A stretch of DNA of 64,000 nucleotides, from NCBI GenBank assembly GCA_964385635.1, contig CAYLPU010000012.1, positions 1 through 64,000 of the forward strand, in the 5' to 3' direction. Below the pieces are notes generated by a model that worked only from the letters and a program-made list of their open reading frames with translations, was not told the DNA's origin and searched no databases. Position numbers and translations under genes: made by a program. This document shows positions 8,383 through 17,037 of the stretch, in pieces. The DNA comes from CAYLPU01 sp964385635. Its GTDB lineage: Bacteria > Chloroflexota > Anaerolineae > B4-G1. How positions within the stretch are numbered: position 1 is the stretch's first letter; every line of letters starts with the position of its first letter.

Positions 8383-9279
8383 TCAACACATCAGCAGGTA
8401 ACGGTAGGCCGAGATGGCTGCCTTGGCTCCCTCGCCGATGTGCACCAACGCCTGCTCCGAAACATAGGTCACGTCGCCCGCGGCGAACACCCCTGGCCAA
8501 CTGGTGGCACAGTTCACGTCCACAATGATATGTCCGCGCCTGTCGCAGTCCACCCACTCTCGCACCAGGTCGGAGTTGGGAGTGCGCGGCAGTTTCACGA
8601 ACACACCCTTGACCGGTATCTCCCGCTTCTCGCCCTCTGGCGTTGTGATCACAACCGCCTCGACGAAGCGCTCACCGCACACCTCTCCTACCGCTGCGCC
8701 TTCTACGATCTCGACGTTCCGCATCTGGCGGAGCCTGTGCACCAGGGGGGTGTCTGGCAGAGATTCGGGGGCTAGCAGGTAGACCCAGTGTGCCTTGCGG
8801 GCCAGGTCAGCGGCGGCCCACTGGGCGCGCCGTCCCTGCCCCACCACGGCCACGTCCTTGCCCAGAAACAGGCTGGCGTGCGTAGTCGCCAGGTAACTCA
8901 GGCCGTAACCGGCCAGCCGAGCCTCACCTGGAACGTCCAGACGCTGTGGCTTAGCGCCCGTCGCCATAATCACGGTCTGCCCTTCATAACGGTCGCCCTG
9001 GACGGTATCCACGACAAAATTTTTCCCTACAGGCATCATCTTGGTCACGGTGTCGAAATCGCGCACAAAGCTCAGGTAGTCGAGTTGGCGGCGGAAAGCG
9101 TCCAGCAACGTCTCGCCGGTGATAGTCTCTCGCCCTTCCATCTCCTCCAGTTGCATGGCGTAGGTGGTCTGACCGCCCCACCGTTCCGCGATGATCAGCG
9201 TCTCCAGTCGTTGGTTGATAGCCATTGCCGCGGCGGTGATGCCTGCCGGCCCGCCGCCGATGATGATCAGGTCATACAT
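8383..9279 (-). CDS. TrxR-like FAD/NAD(P)H flavoprotein lacking CxxC
   Basis: A 298-residue two-Rossmann flavoprotein. The FAD site is IIIGGGPAG at residue 6. The middle signature is MATGAKPQRL, and the C-terminal FAD block is GVFAAGDVTY. Where thioredoxin reductase has CATCDG, this protein reads ATTHASLF, so the redox disulfide is absent. The NAD(P)H loop is VVGQGRRA instead of GGGNSA, so cofactor binding may also differ. Relatives without the cysteines act as ferredoxin-NADP reductases or have unknown substrates. GAGGAGG lies 8 bases before the ATG at 9279. It is 15 bases downstream of malic enzyme, suggesting one transcript and possibly redox balancing of that enzyme's NAD(P)H. Confidence 0.85.
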   Translation of the reverse strand: MYDLIIIGGGPAGITAAAMAINQRLETLIIAERWGGQTTYAMQLEEMEGRETITGETLLDAFRRQLDYLSFVRDFDTVTKMMPVGKNFVVDTVQGDRYEGQTVIMATGAKPQRLDVPGEARLAGYGLSYLATTHASLFLGKDVAVVGQGRRAQWAAADLARKAHWVYLLAPESLPDTPLVHRLRQMRNVEIVEGAAVGEVCGERFVEAVVITTPEGEKREIPVKGVFVKLPRTPNSDLVREWVDCDRRGHIIVDVNCATSWPGVFAAGDVTYVSEQALVHIGEGAKAAISAYRYLLMC

Positions 9280-9293
9280 TACTTTTCCTCCTC

Positions 9294-10661
9294 TCAGGAC
9301 CACTCCGCCGGTACAGGCGGGATGAGTTCTTTTTCCATCAGGAAGCGGGTCATATCCTGCGCCTGACGGATGGTCGCTTTCGCTTTGCTGAGCAGTTCTT
9401 CGTGGGAGAGGCTCAGACGGGCCACGCCCTGCTCCTGCGCTTTCATGCCGACGGCCGCTGCTTCGCGGGGGAAGATCTCCCACTCATCCATCTTTGGCAC
9501 CACGCGCTCCTCGTCGAGTCCTCGCTCAAGAGCACAACGGGCCAGTTCCTCAGCGGCGGCGATGGCCATCTCGTCGGTGATGGTCGTGGCTCGTACGTCC
9601 AGCACGCCCCGGAAGATGCCGGGGAAGCCCAACGAGTTGTTGATCTGATTGGGGAAGTCGCTGCGGCCTGTGCCCATGATGCGCACCCCAGCCTCCTTCG
9701 CTTCCCAGGGCCAGATTTCAGGAATGGGATTGGCACAGGCGAAGAGTATCGCGTCCTCAGCCATCCCCTTCACCCACTCCGGCAGGATCGTCCCCGGGCC
9801 GGGCTTGCTGGCCGCGATGCACACGTCGGCCCCGCGCAGTGCCTCGGCGGAACCTCCGCGCCGCCCCTCGGCATTGCTGTTCTGGCAGATGCGCCACTTG
9901 TCCACGAACTCGATCTTGCGCTGCGCGATGTCCTCTCGCTCTGGATGCAGGATGCCCTTGCTGTCGCAGGCGATGACGTGGCCGAACGGGACGCCGCTGG
10001 CCAGCAGCAGTCGCAGCGTCGCCACGTTGGCTGCGCCGGTACCGATTATCGCGACCTTGATATCCTCCCTACGTTTGCCCACCACCTTTAGCGCGTTGAG
10101 CACCCCGGCCAGGATGACCGTGGCCGTGCCCTGCTGGTCGTCGTGCCAGACCGGGATCTTGATCCCAGGATCGCTGCGCAGCATGTCGAGCACGCGGAAG
10201 CACTTGGGCTGCGAGATGTCCTCCAGGTTGATCCCGCCGAAGGAGGGCTGGATCAGTTTGACGGCCTGGATGATGGCGTAGGGGTCTTTGGTGTCCAGGC
10301 AAATCGGCACGGCGTCCACACCGCCCAGGTACTTGAAGAGCAGCGCCTTGCCCTCCATCACCGGCAGCCCGGCCTCCGGGCCGATGTCGCCCAGGCCCAG
10401 CACCCGCGTGCCATCGGAGACAATGGCGACCATGTTGCCCTTGTTGGTGTACTCGTAGACCAGTTCTTCATTCTCGTGGATGGCACGGCAGGGGGCCGCC
10501 ACGCCGGGCGTGTACCAGATGGCGAAGTCGCTGAACGCGCGGATGACGCACTTGGGCGCGATTTGCACCTTGCCACGGAAGAAGGGGTGCAGGCGCATCG
10601 CGTCTTCCGCCGGTTTCTTGGCCTTGGCTAACAGTTCTTCTTTGGTTAGTTTAGTAGACAT
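9294..10661 (-). CDS. NAD(P)-dependent malic enzyme
   Basis: Oxidative decarboxylation of malate to pyruvate and CO2 with NAD(P)H. The 455-residue protein has the malic N-domain ([61 protein letters not shown] with the metal-binding Asp pair) and the NAD domain ([13 protein letters not shown], then ANPIPEI). This is the short bacterial type without the phosphotransacetylase domain of MaeB. A C-terminal tail (about 410-455) is helical. It is followed by the TrxR-like gene; the upstream PEP carboxykinase suggests an anaplerotic/gluconeogenic cluster. Cofactor preference is not decidable by eye. Confidence 0.93.
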   Translation of the reverse strand: MSTKLTKEELLAKAKKPAEDAMRLHPFFRGKVQIAPKCVIRAFSDFAIWYTPGVAAPCRAIHENEELVYEYTNKGNMVAIVSDGTRVLGLGDIGPEAGLPVMEGKALLFKYLGGVDAVPICLDTKDPYAIIQAVKLIQPSFGGINLEDISQPKCFRVLDMLRSDPGIKIPVWHDDQQGTATVILAGVLNALKVVGKRREDIKVAIIGTGAANVATLRLLLASGVPFGHVIACDSKGILHPEREDIAQRKIEFVDKWRICQNSNAEGRRGGSAEALRGADVCIAASKPGPGTILPEWVKGMAEDAILFACANPIPEIWPWEAKEAGVRIMGTGRSDFPNQINNSLGFPGIFRGVLDVRATTITDEMAIAAAEELARCALERGLDEERVVPKMDEWEIFPREAAAVGMKAQEQGVARLSLSHEELLSKAKATIRQAQDMTRFLMEKELIPPVPAEWS

Positions 10662-10680
10662 TACACCTCCTGAAGGTTTA

Positions 10681-10714
10681 AGAAACCGGGTTTTTCGGAA
10701 AAAACCCGGTTTCT
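10681..10714. terminator. Perfect hairpin between pckG and malic enzyme
   Basis: AGAAACCGGGTTTT and AAAACCCGGTTTCT form a 14-bp stem with a short TCGGAA-like loop, and the end overlaps the pckG stop codon. It may terminate pckG. This type of AAACCCGG palindrome is also typical of dispersed repeats. Confidence 0.5.
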
Positions 10715-12722
10715 ACTTTCCCGGGCACTGCCTGGCGACGGCTGGGGCAATGTTTTTGTTATTTCCAACAGCCTCGATAAGCTGCTCAACCGAGACAATC
10801 GGACCGTATTCCGCTTTTAGCGCTTCAAGACCCTTCCTCTGTTCTCCACAGATTTCAAACAACTTTGCCGGAATGTTCTCCTCCTTCATGTAGACCTCTT
10901 CCTGCAGATCAATTCTGGCGATGATATTGTCCACGTAGAATGCAAACTGCTTGTCATAGAGTTCCTTGGGATACTCCTTGCCAATTCCGGTGAACAACTC
11001 TTTGAGGTCCTCGTACTTCGGAATAAACCCGATTGGCGTTTCAATCGCATCGACGTCTCCGTGTGCTCTTCGTTCAAGCCAGCCAAGCCACACTTTCACA
11101 TCACGTTTCTCGCCAAGCAGCCCGTTTCCCTCCCTGCCACGGGCGCCAAACGTTAGGAAGTAGTTCAGCCCGGCCATAATAGGTTTGCTTTTCAGTTTGT
11201 CAGAATCAAAGAAGGCAAATTGCGCATCCATATAGTCGGCCAGCGGACCAGGGATAAACGGTTCATTGGCCCAGGGCTGGCGCCTGACGCCCTTGGCCCC
11301 AACCTCCGTTGCGGTTGCCGCCGAGAGGACCGAGGCTCCGATGACAACCCCCTGATCGGAATTCTTGGCGACCCAGACCGGGGGCATCGTATCGCTGTCC
11401 CGCCCGCTGTATGTGGTCACCTTGATTTCCACCCCGCGTGGATCTTCGGCCGCGGCTTCATTGTAGTTTCCGATGAATTTACTATCTACCGTACATCGGG
11501 CATTCGGACTAGAAAGTGGAATGGGCTTGCCATTCTTTTCCGTCTTGCCTTCCCACCATTCGCCCTGGAAGTTGATACCCTTTTTCGGGTGTTCCTCTCC
11601 GTTCCCGACCCAATGCGGCACTTTGTCTTCGTCAATCAAAACATTCGTCCAGATCACTTCCGTGCCTTCTTCTCTCAGACATTTCATTAAGTATGGATCA
11701 CTTTCGCGGTTCACATCCCGAACAATCCCAAAGATCCCCTTCTCAGGGTTGACGGCTCGCAACGTCCCGTCTCCAGCGATCCACAACTGGGCCAGATCGT
11801 CGCCGATGAAATCAGTGCCCACCATGGCGGTCGTGGTTTTCCCGCATCCAGAAGGCGCCGCCCCGGCGAAGTATGTTTGTCTTCCGCCAGGGCCTTTCAA
11901 GCCTGTTATGAACATGTGCTCCGATAATTCCTGTTCTCTGCGGTAATACGTTGCCAGGTCAACCGCAAAGCGGTGATTCCCTTTCTTCAGCAGCAGCGTA
12001 TTGCCGGCATACGTACAGAACATCGAGAATGTCGTCAGCCAACTTCGGTCCATAAACACCCTGGCATTTGGCAGATCCTCTGGCCTGTTTGGGCCCTCGC
12101 TGTGAACGTTGGTGAAAAACAGCCCTTGGCGTTCTACTTCTTCGTCAAACCGGTCATAGACATGTCTGTACAGGATGTTTGCCGAGTGCATGACGTACGT
12201 TGACGTGGTGATTTCCAGAGCCGGAATTGCAGCCTGAGCGCCGATGGGGCCCCTGCTGAAGAAACCTACCAGCAGAGTTTTCCCTTTCGCAATTCCGGTC
12301 ATGTGGGTTTCGACATAGTCATACGCCTCATCTCTGAGGATTTTTTTGGCAAGCACACTGACTTCTTCGCCTTCGTTCACAATGTAGAACGTTCTATCAA
12401 TGATCCGCGCCTGTTCCTGGGCAAGGTCGAAGTGAATCGTATGGTCTTTCATAGCCAGGGGCCGCTCTTCGCCTTTCTCAAGGCTCATTTCCCTGACTCT
12501 TCGAACATCCGCATCTGATCCGGTGTTCACAAAAACCACGTCAGGATCAGTCATTGAAATCGCGTTTGCAATTTTCAGAAGCGCTTCCTCATTGGTTATC
12601 TTGCTCAGTTTTGCGACATTCTCCTGGTTGCACCTGGCCTCGAACAGGGCCTTCGCTTCGTCCAAGGTATTGATCCCACCGATTTCAGCGAGGATATCAA
12701 TGCCTTTTTTCAGTTCCAACAT
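10713..12722 (-). CDS. pckG: Phosphoenolpyruvate carboxykinase (GTP)
   Basis: Converts oxaloacetate and GTP to PEP, GDP and CO2, linking C4 acids to gluconeogenesis. The 669-residue protein has the kinase-1a P-loop APSGCGKTTTAM, FIGDDLAQLWIAGDG (metal site) and NPEKGIFGIVRDVN. MARKER blocks RPLAMKDHTIHFD and FFSRGPIG are GTP-class. ATG 12722 follows AAAGGAG. GC looks about 50% by eye, below the flanking genes, which suggests a different history, perhaps transfer. The upstream gap 12723-12862 shows no convincing promoter on this strand. Confidence 0.94.
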   Translation of the reverse strand: MLELKKGIDILAEIGGINTLDEAKALFEARCNQENVAKLSKITNEEALLKIANAISMTDPDVVFVNTGSDADVRRVREMSLEKGEERPLAMKDHTIHFDLAQEQARIIDRTFYIVNEGEEVSVLAKKILRDEAYDYVETHMTGIAKGKTLLVGFFSRGPIGAQAAIPALEITTSTYVMHSANILYRHVYDRFDEEVERQGLFFTNVHSEGPNRPEDLPNARVFMDRSWLTTFSMFCTYAGNTLLLKKGNHRFAVDLATYYRREQELSEHMFITGLKGPGGRQTYFAGAAPSGCGKTTTAMVGTDFIGDDLAQLWIAGDGTLRAVNPEKGIFGIVRDVNRESDPYLMKCLREEGTEVIWTNVLIDEDKVPHWVGNGEEHPKKGINFQGEWWEGKTEKNGKPIPLSSPNARCTVDSKFIGNYNEAAAEDPRGVEIKVTTYSGRDSDTMPPVWVAKNSDQGVVIGASVLSAATATEVGAKGVRRQPWANEPFIPGPLADYMDAQFAFFDSDKLKSKPIMAGLNYFLTFGARGREGNGLLGEKRDVKVWLGWLERRAHGDVDAIETPIGFIPKYEDLKELFTGIGKEYPKELYDKQFAFYVDNIIARIDLQEEVYMKEENIPAKLFEICGEQRKGLEALKAEYGPIVSVEQLIEAVGNNKNIAPAVARQCPGK

Positions 12723-12862
12723 GTTTTTCTCCTTTACCCACAGTGGTATAATTTCGGATTGTTCACCACATTTGGGTGTTGTTTCAGCATCCATGCCAGG
12801 TTCTCTCTTGAGTGATCTTCGTCACTTACAGTCTCCTTAAATGTATGGTTGGTTGGTTATGG

Positions 12863-14797
12863 TCAGCCACCAATCTGTTCCGGAATGGGAAGAGAAAGCC
12901 AGTCTGTGTCCACGAAATCACCACTCTCTTCCAGTTGGTACATTGCAACCCGCACCGCGACAGGAAAGGCATCTGATGGAACGGTCAGAACGTAGTCGTC
13001 TCGCACCACCTCCCCCGTCGCCCAAAGGTTGGTGGGATACCAGCCTCCAACGGGATTGAAAGAATCGGCCTGTGCCAGAACATCCTGAGCGCACTCCGGG
13101 GGGTCTTTGGAGACCAGGTGGACCGCTACGCGGTAATCTGACTGCACGTGCCGCGTTGCCTCCCAATAGATGGTCACCCGCAATCTATCCTCCCCCTCCC
13201 AGGCCAGATCAGCGGTTCGGACACGCACGCCATTGCCCAGATCGAAGTCCACTTGCACAGGAATATCTTCATATAACACATCCTGGCTGATTATCGCGAC
13301 GCCTGGCACAGCCGAGGAGAAGTGCGCTTCCCCCAAGAGTTCAGCCCACCAGTATAGGGGCCAATTGCCCAGGTTGAAAGCCGGGGTCAGGACTTTGCCT
13401 TCCCGCTGCACGACAGACCGGAAGTCCACCCTGTGGTCTACAAGCTCAAATCCATCCAGTTCACCCGTCACATACAGCCCATAAGCAGCGGCAGAGTAGC
13501 CCCCCCCCCAGGGTAATGCAACTACGTTACGACCTCCTGGAAGGTCCGCGCCTCCGAGCGGCTGTAGAATCTGAATAACATCCCTGCCTGAAGGGTCATT
13601 CACCAGCCTGTAGACAAACGGTAAATTGGTGCGAAACAACCGTAGGGAAAACAGCAGCAGCCCCCCACACGCTATCCAACGTATAGCGGTCACTACCCGC
13701 GCCAGGCGATGCACCAGATAAGCCAACCCTATGACCAGAAACAAGATGCTCGGCATCAGCACGGCAGGCGCCCACACTGCCGAAGGGAACACCACTATGA
13801 ATGCCAGGAACTCCAGGGTTCCCAACAAAAGCGCCGTGCCTATCCAAAGCGAACGGCGCCGGGCCAGCCAGGCCAACCCGACGGCCCCTGCCAGCAGCAG
13901 GACAACCGGCAGTTGGCGTTGAAGTTGACTCGCGAGGAAGTGGAAGTTGGAGGACCAGGTCGCGAGATTGTGGGGCCATTCCAGCACGTAGGAAGTTATC
14001 TCCTCCCCGAAGAATTGAGCCCAGAAGCCATCCCACGTGCCTGGCTGGCCGTACACCCAGCGAGCGCCTTGCAGAGCCCGCAGGGGCAGGTAGAGATAGG
14101 CGAGGAAGGGAAGGGCGAACAAGAGAGCGGACTTTGCGCTAAAGGCCAGCCAGTTGCGATTTCTCTCCCGCAGAGTGGGAAAAGCCAGGAGAAACACGAG
14201 TGGCATAAGCGAGATCAGTATGCGGTGATGCTCGACGCTTAGCCCCAGAAGGACCATCGCCAACCACCAGCGCCACTCTCCCCCCCTCTTTCCCCCCCAC
14301 CGGGGGGGATGAAAGGGTGGGGGCAGGTCAATCGCTACCAAAAAGGTTACACTGATCAGGCACAAGCTGAAACTGTACACCTCGGCTACGACACTATGCA
14401 TCCAGAAGGTCTCCACCAGGCCCAACGCCAACACAGCGAGGGCAGCTAACACATGTTCTCCTTCTGTAAGGCGGACGATCAGCCAATATGCTCCGGCAAG
14501 GCCTAGCAGCGACCACACTGTAGCCACCGTGGAAGCAGCGGCAGCCGGGGGAAGGCCCCCCAGACGTAGCAAATGGGTCAGCAGGGACCCCAGAATGGTA
14601 AACAGGGGATAACCTGTGTAATGAATTGTTCCCCAGAGATTCAGTGCGACCTGGATTTCCCCCACGTCAAGTGTATATCCGTGACCACTGCCGTTCACGT
14701 CACGCTGCAGTGTGCCACTGTATACCAGCAGCAAGATTCCACAGACAATCAAACCTGGTAAATAGGCCCGCCAGGTCCTGCTGGCTATTCTGTGCAT
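12863..14797 (-). CDS. DUF2723-type membrane glycosyltransferase (GT-C)
   Basis: A protein of about 644 residues with roughly 9-11 transmembrane helices in the first 420 residues and a beta-rich extracytoplasmic tail. The N-terminal pattern is DVGEIQVALNLWGTIHYTGYPLF with acidic residues in the first loop, as in DUF2723 lipid-linked-sugar transferases related to protein O-mannosyltransferases. The tail (about 530-640) contains VQVDFDLGNGVRVR and WEGEDRLRVTIYWEA repeats. A G/C palindrome is read in frame at 14281-14323 (about residues 159-173) between helices. ATG 14797 overlaps the upstream gene by 13 bases. Donor and target are unknown. Confidence 0.78.
   Translation of the reverse strand: MHRIASRTWRAYLPGLIVCGILLLVYSGTLQRDVNGSGHGYTLDVGEIQVALNLWGTIHYTGYPLFTILGSLLTHLLRLGGLPPAAAASTVATVWSLLGLAGAYWLIVRLTEGEHVLAALAVLALGLVETFWMHSVVAEVYSFSLCLISVTFLVAIDLPPPFHPPRWGGKRGGEWRWWLAMVLLGLSVEHHRILISLMPLVFLLAFPTLRERNRNWLAFSAKSALLFALPFLAYLYLPLRALQGARWVYGQPGTWDGFWAQFFGEEITSYVLEWPHNLATWSSNFHFLASQLQRQLPVVLLLAGAVGLAWLARRRSLWIGTALLLGTLEFLAFIVVFPSAVWAPAVLMPSILFLVIGLAYLVHRLARVVTAIRWIACGGLLLFSLRLFRTNLPFVYRLVNDPSGRDVIQILQPLGGADLPGGRNVVALPWGGGYSAAAYGLYVTGELDGFELVDHRVDFRSVVQREGKVLTPAFNLGNWPLYWWAELLGEAHFSSAVPGVAIISQDVLYEDIPVQVDFDLGNGVRVRTADLAWEGEDRLRVTIYWEATRHVQSDYRVAVHLVSKDPPECAQDVLAQADSFNPVGGWYPTNLWATGEVVRDDYVLTVPSDAFPVAVRVAMYQLEESGDFVDTDWLSLPIPEQIGG
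14281..14323. repeat. In-frame palindromic element, CTTTC(C7)/(G7)ATGAAAG family
   Basis: CCCCCCTCTTTCCCCCCC, ACC, then GGGGGGGATGAAAGGGTGG. It is nearly identical to the element at 58971-59014 in a different gene on the other strand. Read here as PPPFHPPRWGGKRGG. Confidence 0.8.
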
Positions 14798-15219
14798 GAT
14801 TCTATCATTACCCAATCGTAGGCTGCGCCGAGAGTACGCTGATCCAGGCTCTCTTCCTGGGTTCGCTCATACGGTGAAAGCAGAACCGCGTGATTGAATC
14901 GAATCTGCGTTGGCTCTCCTGTCCGAATAGCAGTGCTCGGAATAGTAGCCGTGTAGACTGTCCAGGTCTCCAGCATAGGGAGCACACCAATCTCTTCCTC
15001 GTTGATCTCAAGGGACACAGCTTGCCCGGGAGGATATGCCCAGGCACAGAAACTGATGCAGTATGTCTGTGGGCTCAGATCAAAGCGGAGCGTAGCCGTT
15101 TGGATATCACCTGCCCAACGCCCCATTACCCCACCTATGTTCTCTGGCAGGTACCAGCCAGTGCCGACATAAGCCGCATCCTCAGGCGAGCCAAAGTTTA
15201 CCCGAATGGTTCCCTCCAC
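14785..15219 (-). CDS. Beta-sandwich-like protein next to GT-C genes
   Basis: A 144-residue protein with alternating beta strands, no signal peptide and no membrane helix. The pattern GWYLPENIGGVMGRWAGDIQTATLRFDL followed by repeated short strands resembles the carbohydrate-binding-like tails found on some membrane glycosyltransferases. GTG start at 15219, with GGAGG about 10 bases upstream. It lies 27 bases after the preceding gene stop and overlaps the next start. It could be a detached C-terminal domain of the 15247-16953 protein. Function unassigned. Confidence 0.6.
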   Translation of the reverse strand: MEGTIRVNFGSPEDAAYVGTGWYLPENIGGVMGRWAGDIQTATLRFDLSPQTYCISFCAWAYPPGQAVSLEINEEEIGVLPMLETWTVYTATIPSTAIRTGEPTQIRFNHAVLLSPYERTQEESLDQRTLGAAYDWVMIESCTE

Positions 15220-15246
15220 TGGTGGACAGCCCTCCAGTGGGCGCGC

Positions 15247-16953
15247 TCAATAAGCCAGTAGGTCCCCCTCCGCCCGCCAGAAACACAGTGAAGGATGCGT
15301 CGCAAAAAACGGCGGGAGTTGTTGTAGTTCTTCCTGGCTCAACAAGTCGCGGTGCACAAGGACGTAGCCAATATTCCACTGCTCAATTAATTGCGCTAGC
15401 TCATCCGCGGCGGCGGGATTGAGGTCCGCTTTTCCAGCTATGGCCTCAAATAAGTGGTATGAGCGAAAATGATTCACTGCTGTCAAGGACATCCGAGAGA
15501 GCGCACCACTGGGAATCCGTTTCCTGTGGATAGGCTGATAGTAGATCAGCTGGTGGCCATGCCCAAACAAAATGTAACCCGTATCCACTCCAAACGGAAC
15601 CTCCAACAAGACGACGTCCCTGGAATCCTTTGCAACCTCCCGGTACACGGCATAGTCCCTGGGGAAGAAGATTGGAAACGGACGCAGTAAGTCGTAGTCC
15701 ATGACGATGAGGAGCAACATTCCGCCAACCAGGACGAGGCGAAGGGGCTGTGCCACTCTGAGACGATCAAGCACAGCCCGGCCCCCCAGAGCAATAAAAG
15801 TGCTCAGGCTGAAGACCGCAGGAACGGCGAATCTCACAGGACAACGGTATTGGCCTCGAAGCAGTTTGTGTAGCGCAAGGTACGGCAGAGGAAGTCGAAA
15901 GATCTCTGTGTGCGGTTCCAAGGATGGGTAGGGGCCCAAGGCGAGAAGAAGCGAAGCGGCTGCGACAGCCAGCCATAACCCACCTCCCTTTCGTGCTCCA
16001 CCCAGAACCCATACCACTATCGTTACGGGGACGATGAGGAGGCCGATGGTGAAATCGTCTGCGCCATCTTGAAAAAAAGCAGAGATGGGGAAGGAGTAAA
16101 AGATTGGAGTCTTCAGGGAGGCCTGAGGATAGCCGCTCGTATTCAACTGAAGCAGTTGAGAGACAGGGTAAAGCAGTACCAGACAGGCGAATACCAAGGC
16201 GACCAGGCCAAGGCGGACCAGGAGACTGTACCGACGGCCTCGATCTGAGCGGAACCCCGGCGACAGGAACTGGTCAAAGGCGTAGGGGACGAGGACCATT
16301 GGGACCCACATCATATACTGAAGGTCTGTCAACAGGGCTGCGTACAAGCAAAAAGCCAGAGGAAGAGCGGAGCCAAGTCGCCGCGAGTGGCAAACCAGGT
16401 CAAATGCCAGCAAGGTAAGAGGAATCCACCACATTGCCAACATATTGAGATGAGCGTGCGCAGTCCGGCTAATCATGGGAGGAGTAAATGCCATCAAAGC
16501 TCCTGCTATTACAGAAAGAGACCATGAACTGCCGTGGCGATAGGCAAACAGAAAAGTGAAATAAGCGGTAAGGAGAAAGGAGATAACGATGAATGTGTTT
16601 AGAATCACATTTATCTTCATGAATGGTTGAAGAGGAATAGAAAGAAGGCCCCAGAACGGTACAAACGTGTGCAGAGCCAGGCTATGAGTGAATGGGTAGA
16701 TGATAAAGTCTGTCTCCAAGGGAACTGTCCGCATCTCGACCAGAGCGTGACGCATCCACCACATGTCCCAGCAGAATATGGCATAGTCGTAGTGTTGTCC
16801 ATCGCCTGGCAATGCGTCGCCGAAATGGAGCCCCAGGCTATTCAAGGCCAGCCCAGTCATCAGTACATAGAGGGTCAATACAGCGACATGCTGCACAAGC
16901 CGCATACACCATAATGAGCGGAGATTAGTCATCAGTAGACTCATAGTGTTCAA
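15247..16953 (-). CDS. Multi-TM GT-C-like membrane protein
   Basis: A 568-residue protein with about 10-12 transmembrane helices through residue 430 and a soluble C-terminal tail. The acidic first loop after helix 1 (ALPGDGQHYDYAIFCWD) resembles the catalytic loop of GT-C glycosyltransferases. The C-terminal part (residues 440-568) includes RDVVLLEVPFGVDTGY. TTG start at 16953 is supported by GAGGAGG 10 bases before; ATG 16944 is the alternative. It is first gene of a three-gene set with 14785 and 12863, so surface glycoconjugate assembly is the likely job, by inference. Confidence 0.68.
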   Translation of the reverse strand: MNTMSLLMTNLRSLWCMRLVQHVAVLTLYVLMTGLALNSLGLHFGDALPGDGQHYDYAIFCWDMWWMRHALVEMRTVPLETDFIIYPFTHSLALHTFVPFWGLLSIPLQPFMKINVILNTFIVISFLLTAYFTFLFAYRHGSSWSLSVIAGALMAFTPPMISRTAHAHLNMLAMWWIPLTLLAFDLVCHSRRLGSALPLAFCLYAALLTDLQYMMWVPMVLVPYAFDQFLSPGFRSDRGRRYSLLVRLGLVALVFACLVLLYPVSQLLQLNTSGYPQASLKTPIFYSFPISAFFQDGADDFTIGLLIVPVTIVVWVLGGARKGGGLWLAVAAASLLLALGPYPSLEPHTEIFRLPLPYLALHKLLRGQYRCPVRFAVPAVFSLSTFIALGGRAVLDRLRVAQPLRLVLVGGMLLLIVMDYDLLRPFPIFFPRDYAVYREVAKDSRDVVLLEVPFGVDTGYILFGHGHQLIYYQPIHRKRIPSGALSRMSLTAVNHFRSYHLFEAIAGKADLNPAAADELAQLIEQWNIGYVLVHRDLLSQEELQQLPPFFATHPSLCFWRAEGDLLAY

Positions 16954-17037
16954 CAGATCAACACCTCCTCAATGCATCGCTGTGTTTCAAGGCTCAGGCA
17001 GCACCTTCCCTGCCCTGGCTGGTGTAATGTACAGAGA

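Noticed and set aside
12735..12760. TATAAT at 12740-12750 as the pckG promoter
   Set aside because: It reads TATAAT on the plus strand, while pckG is on the minus strand; no plus-strand gene follows it.
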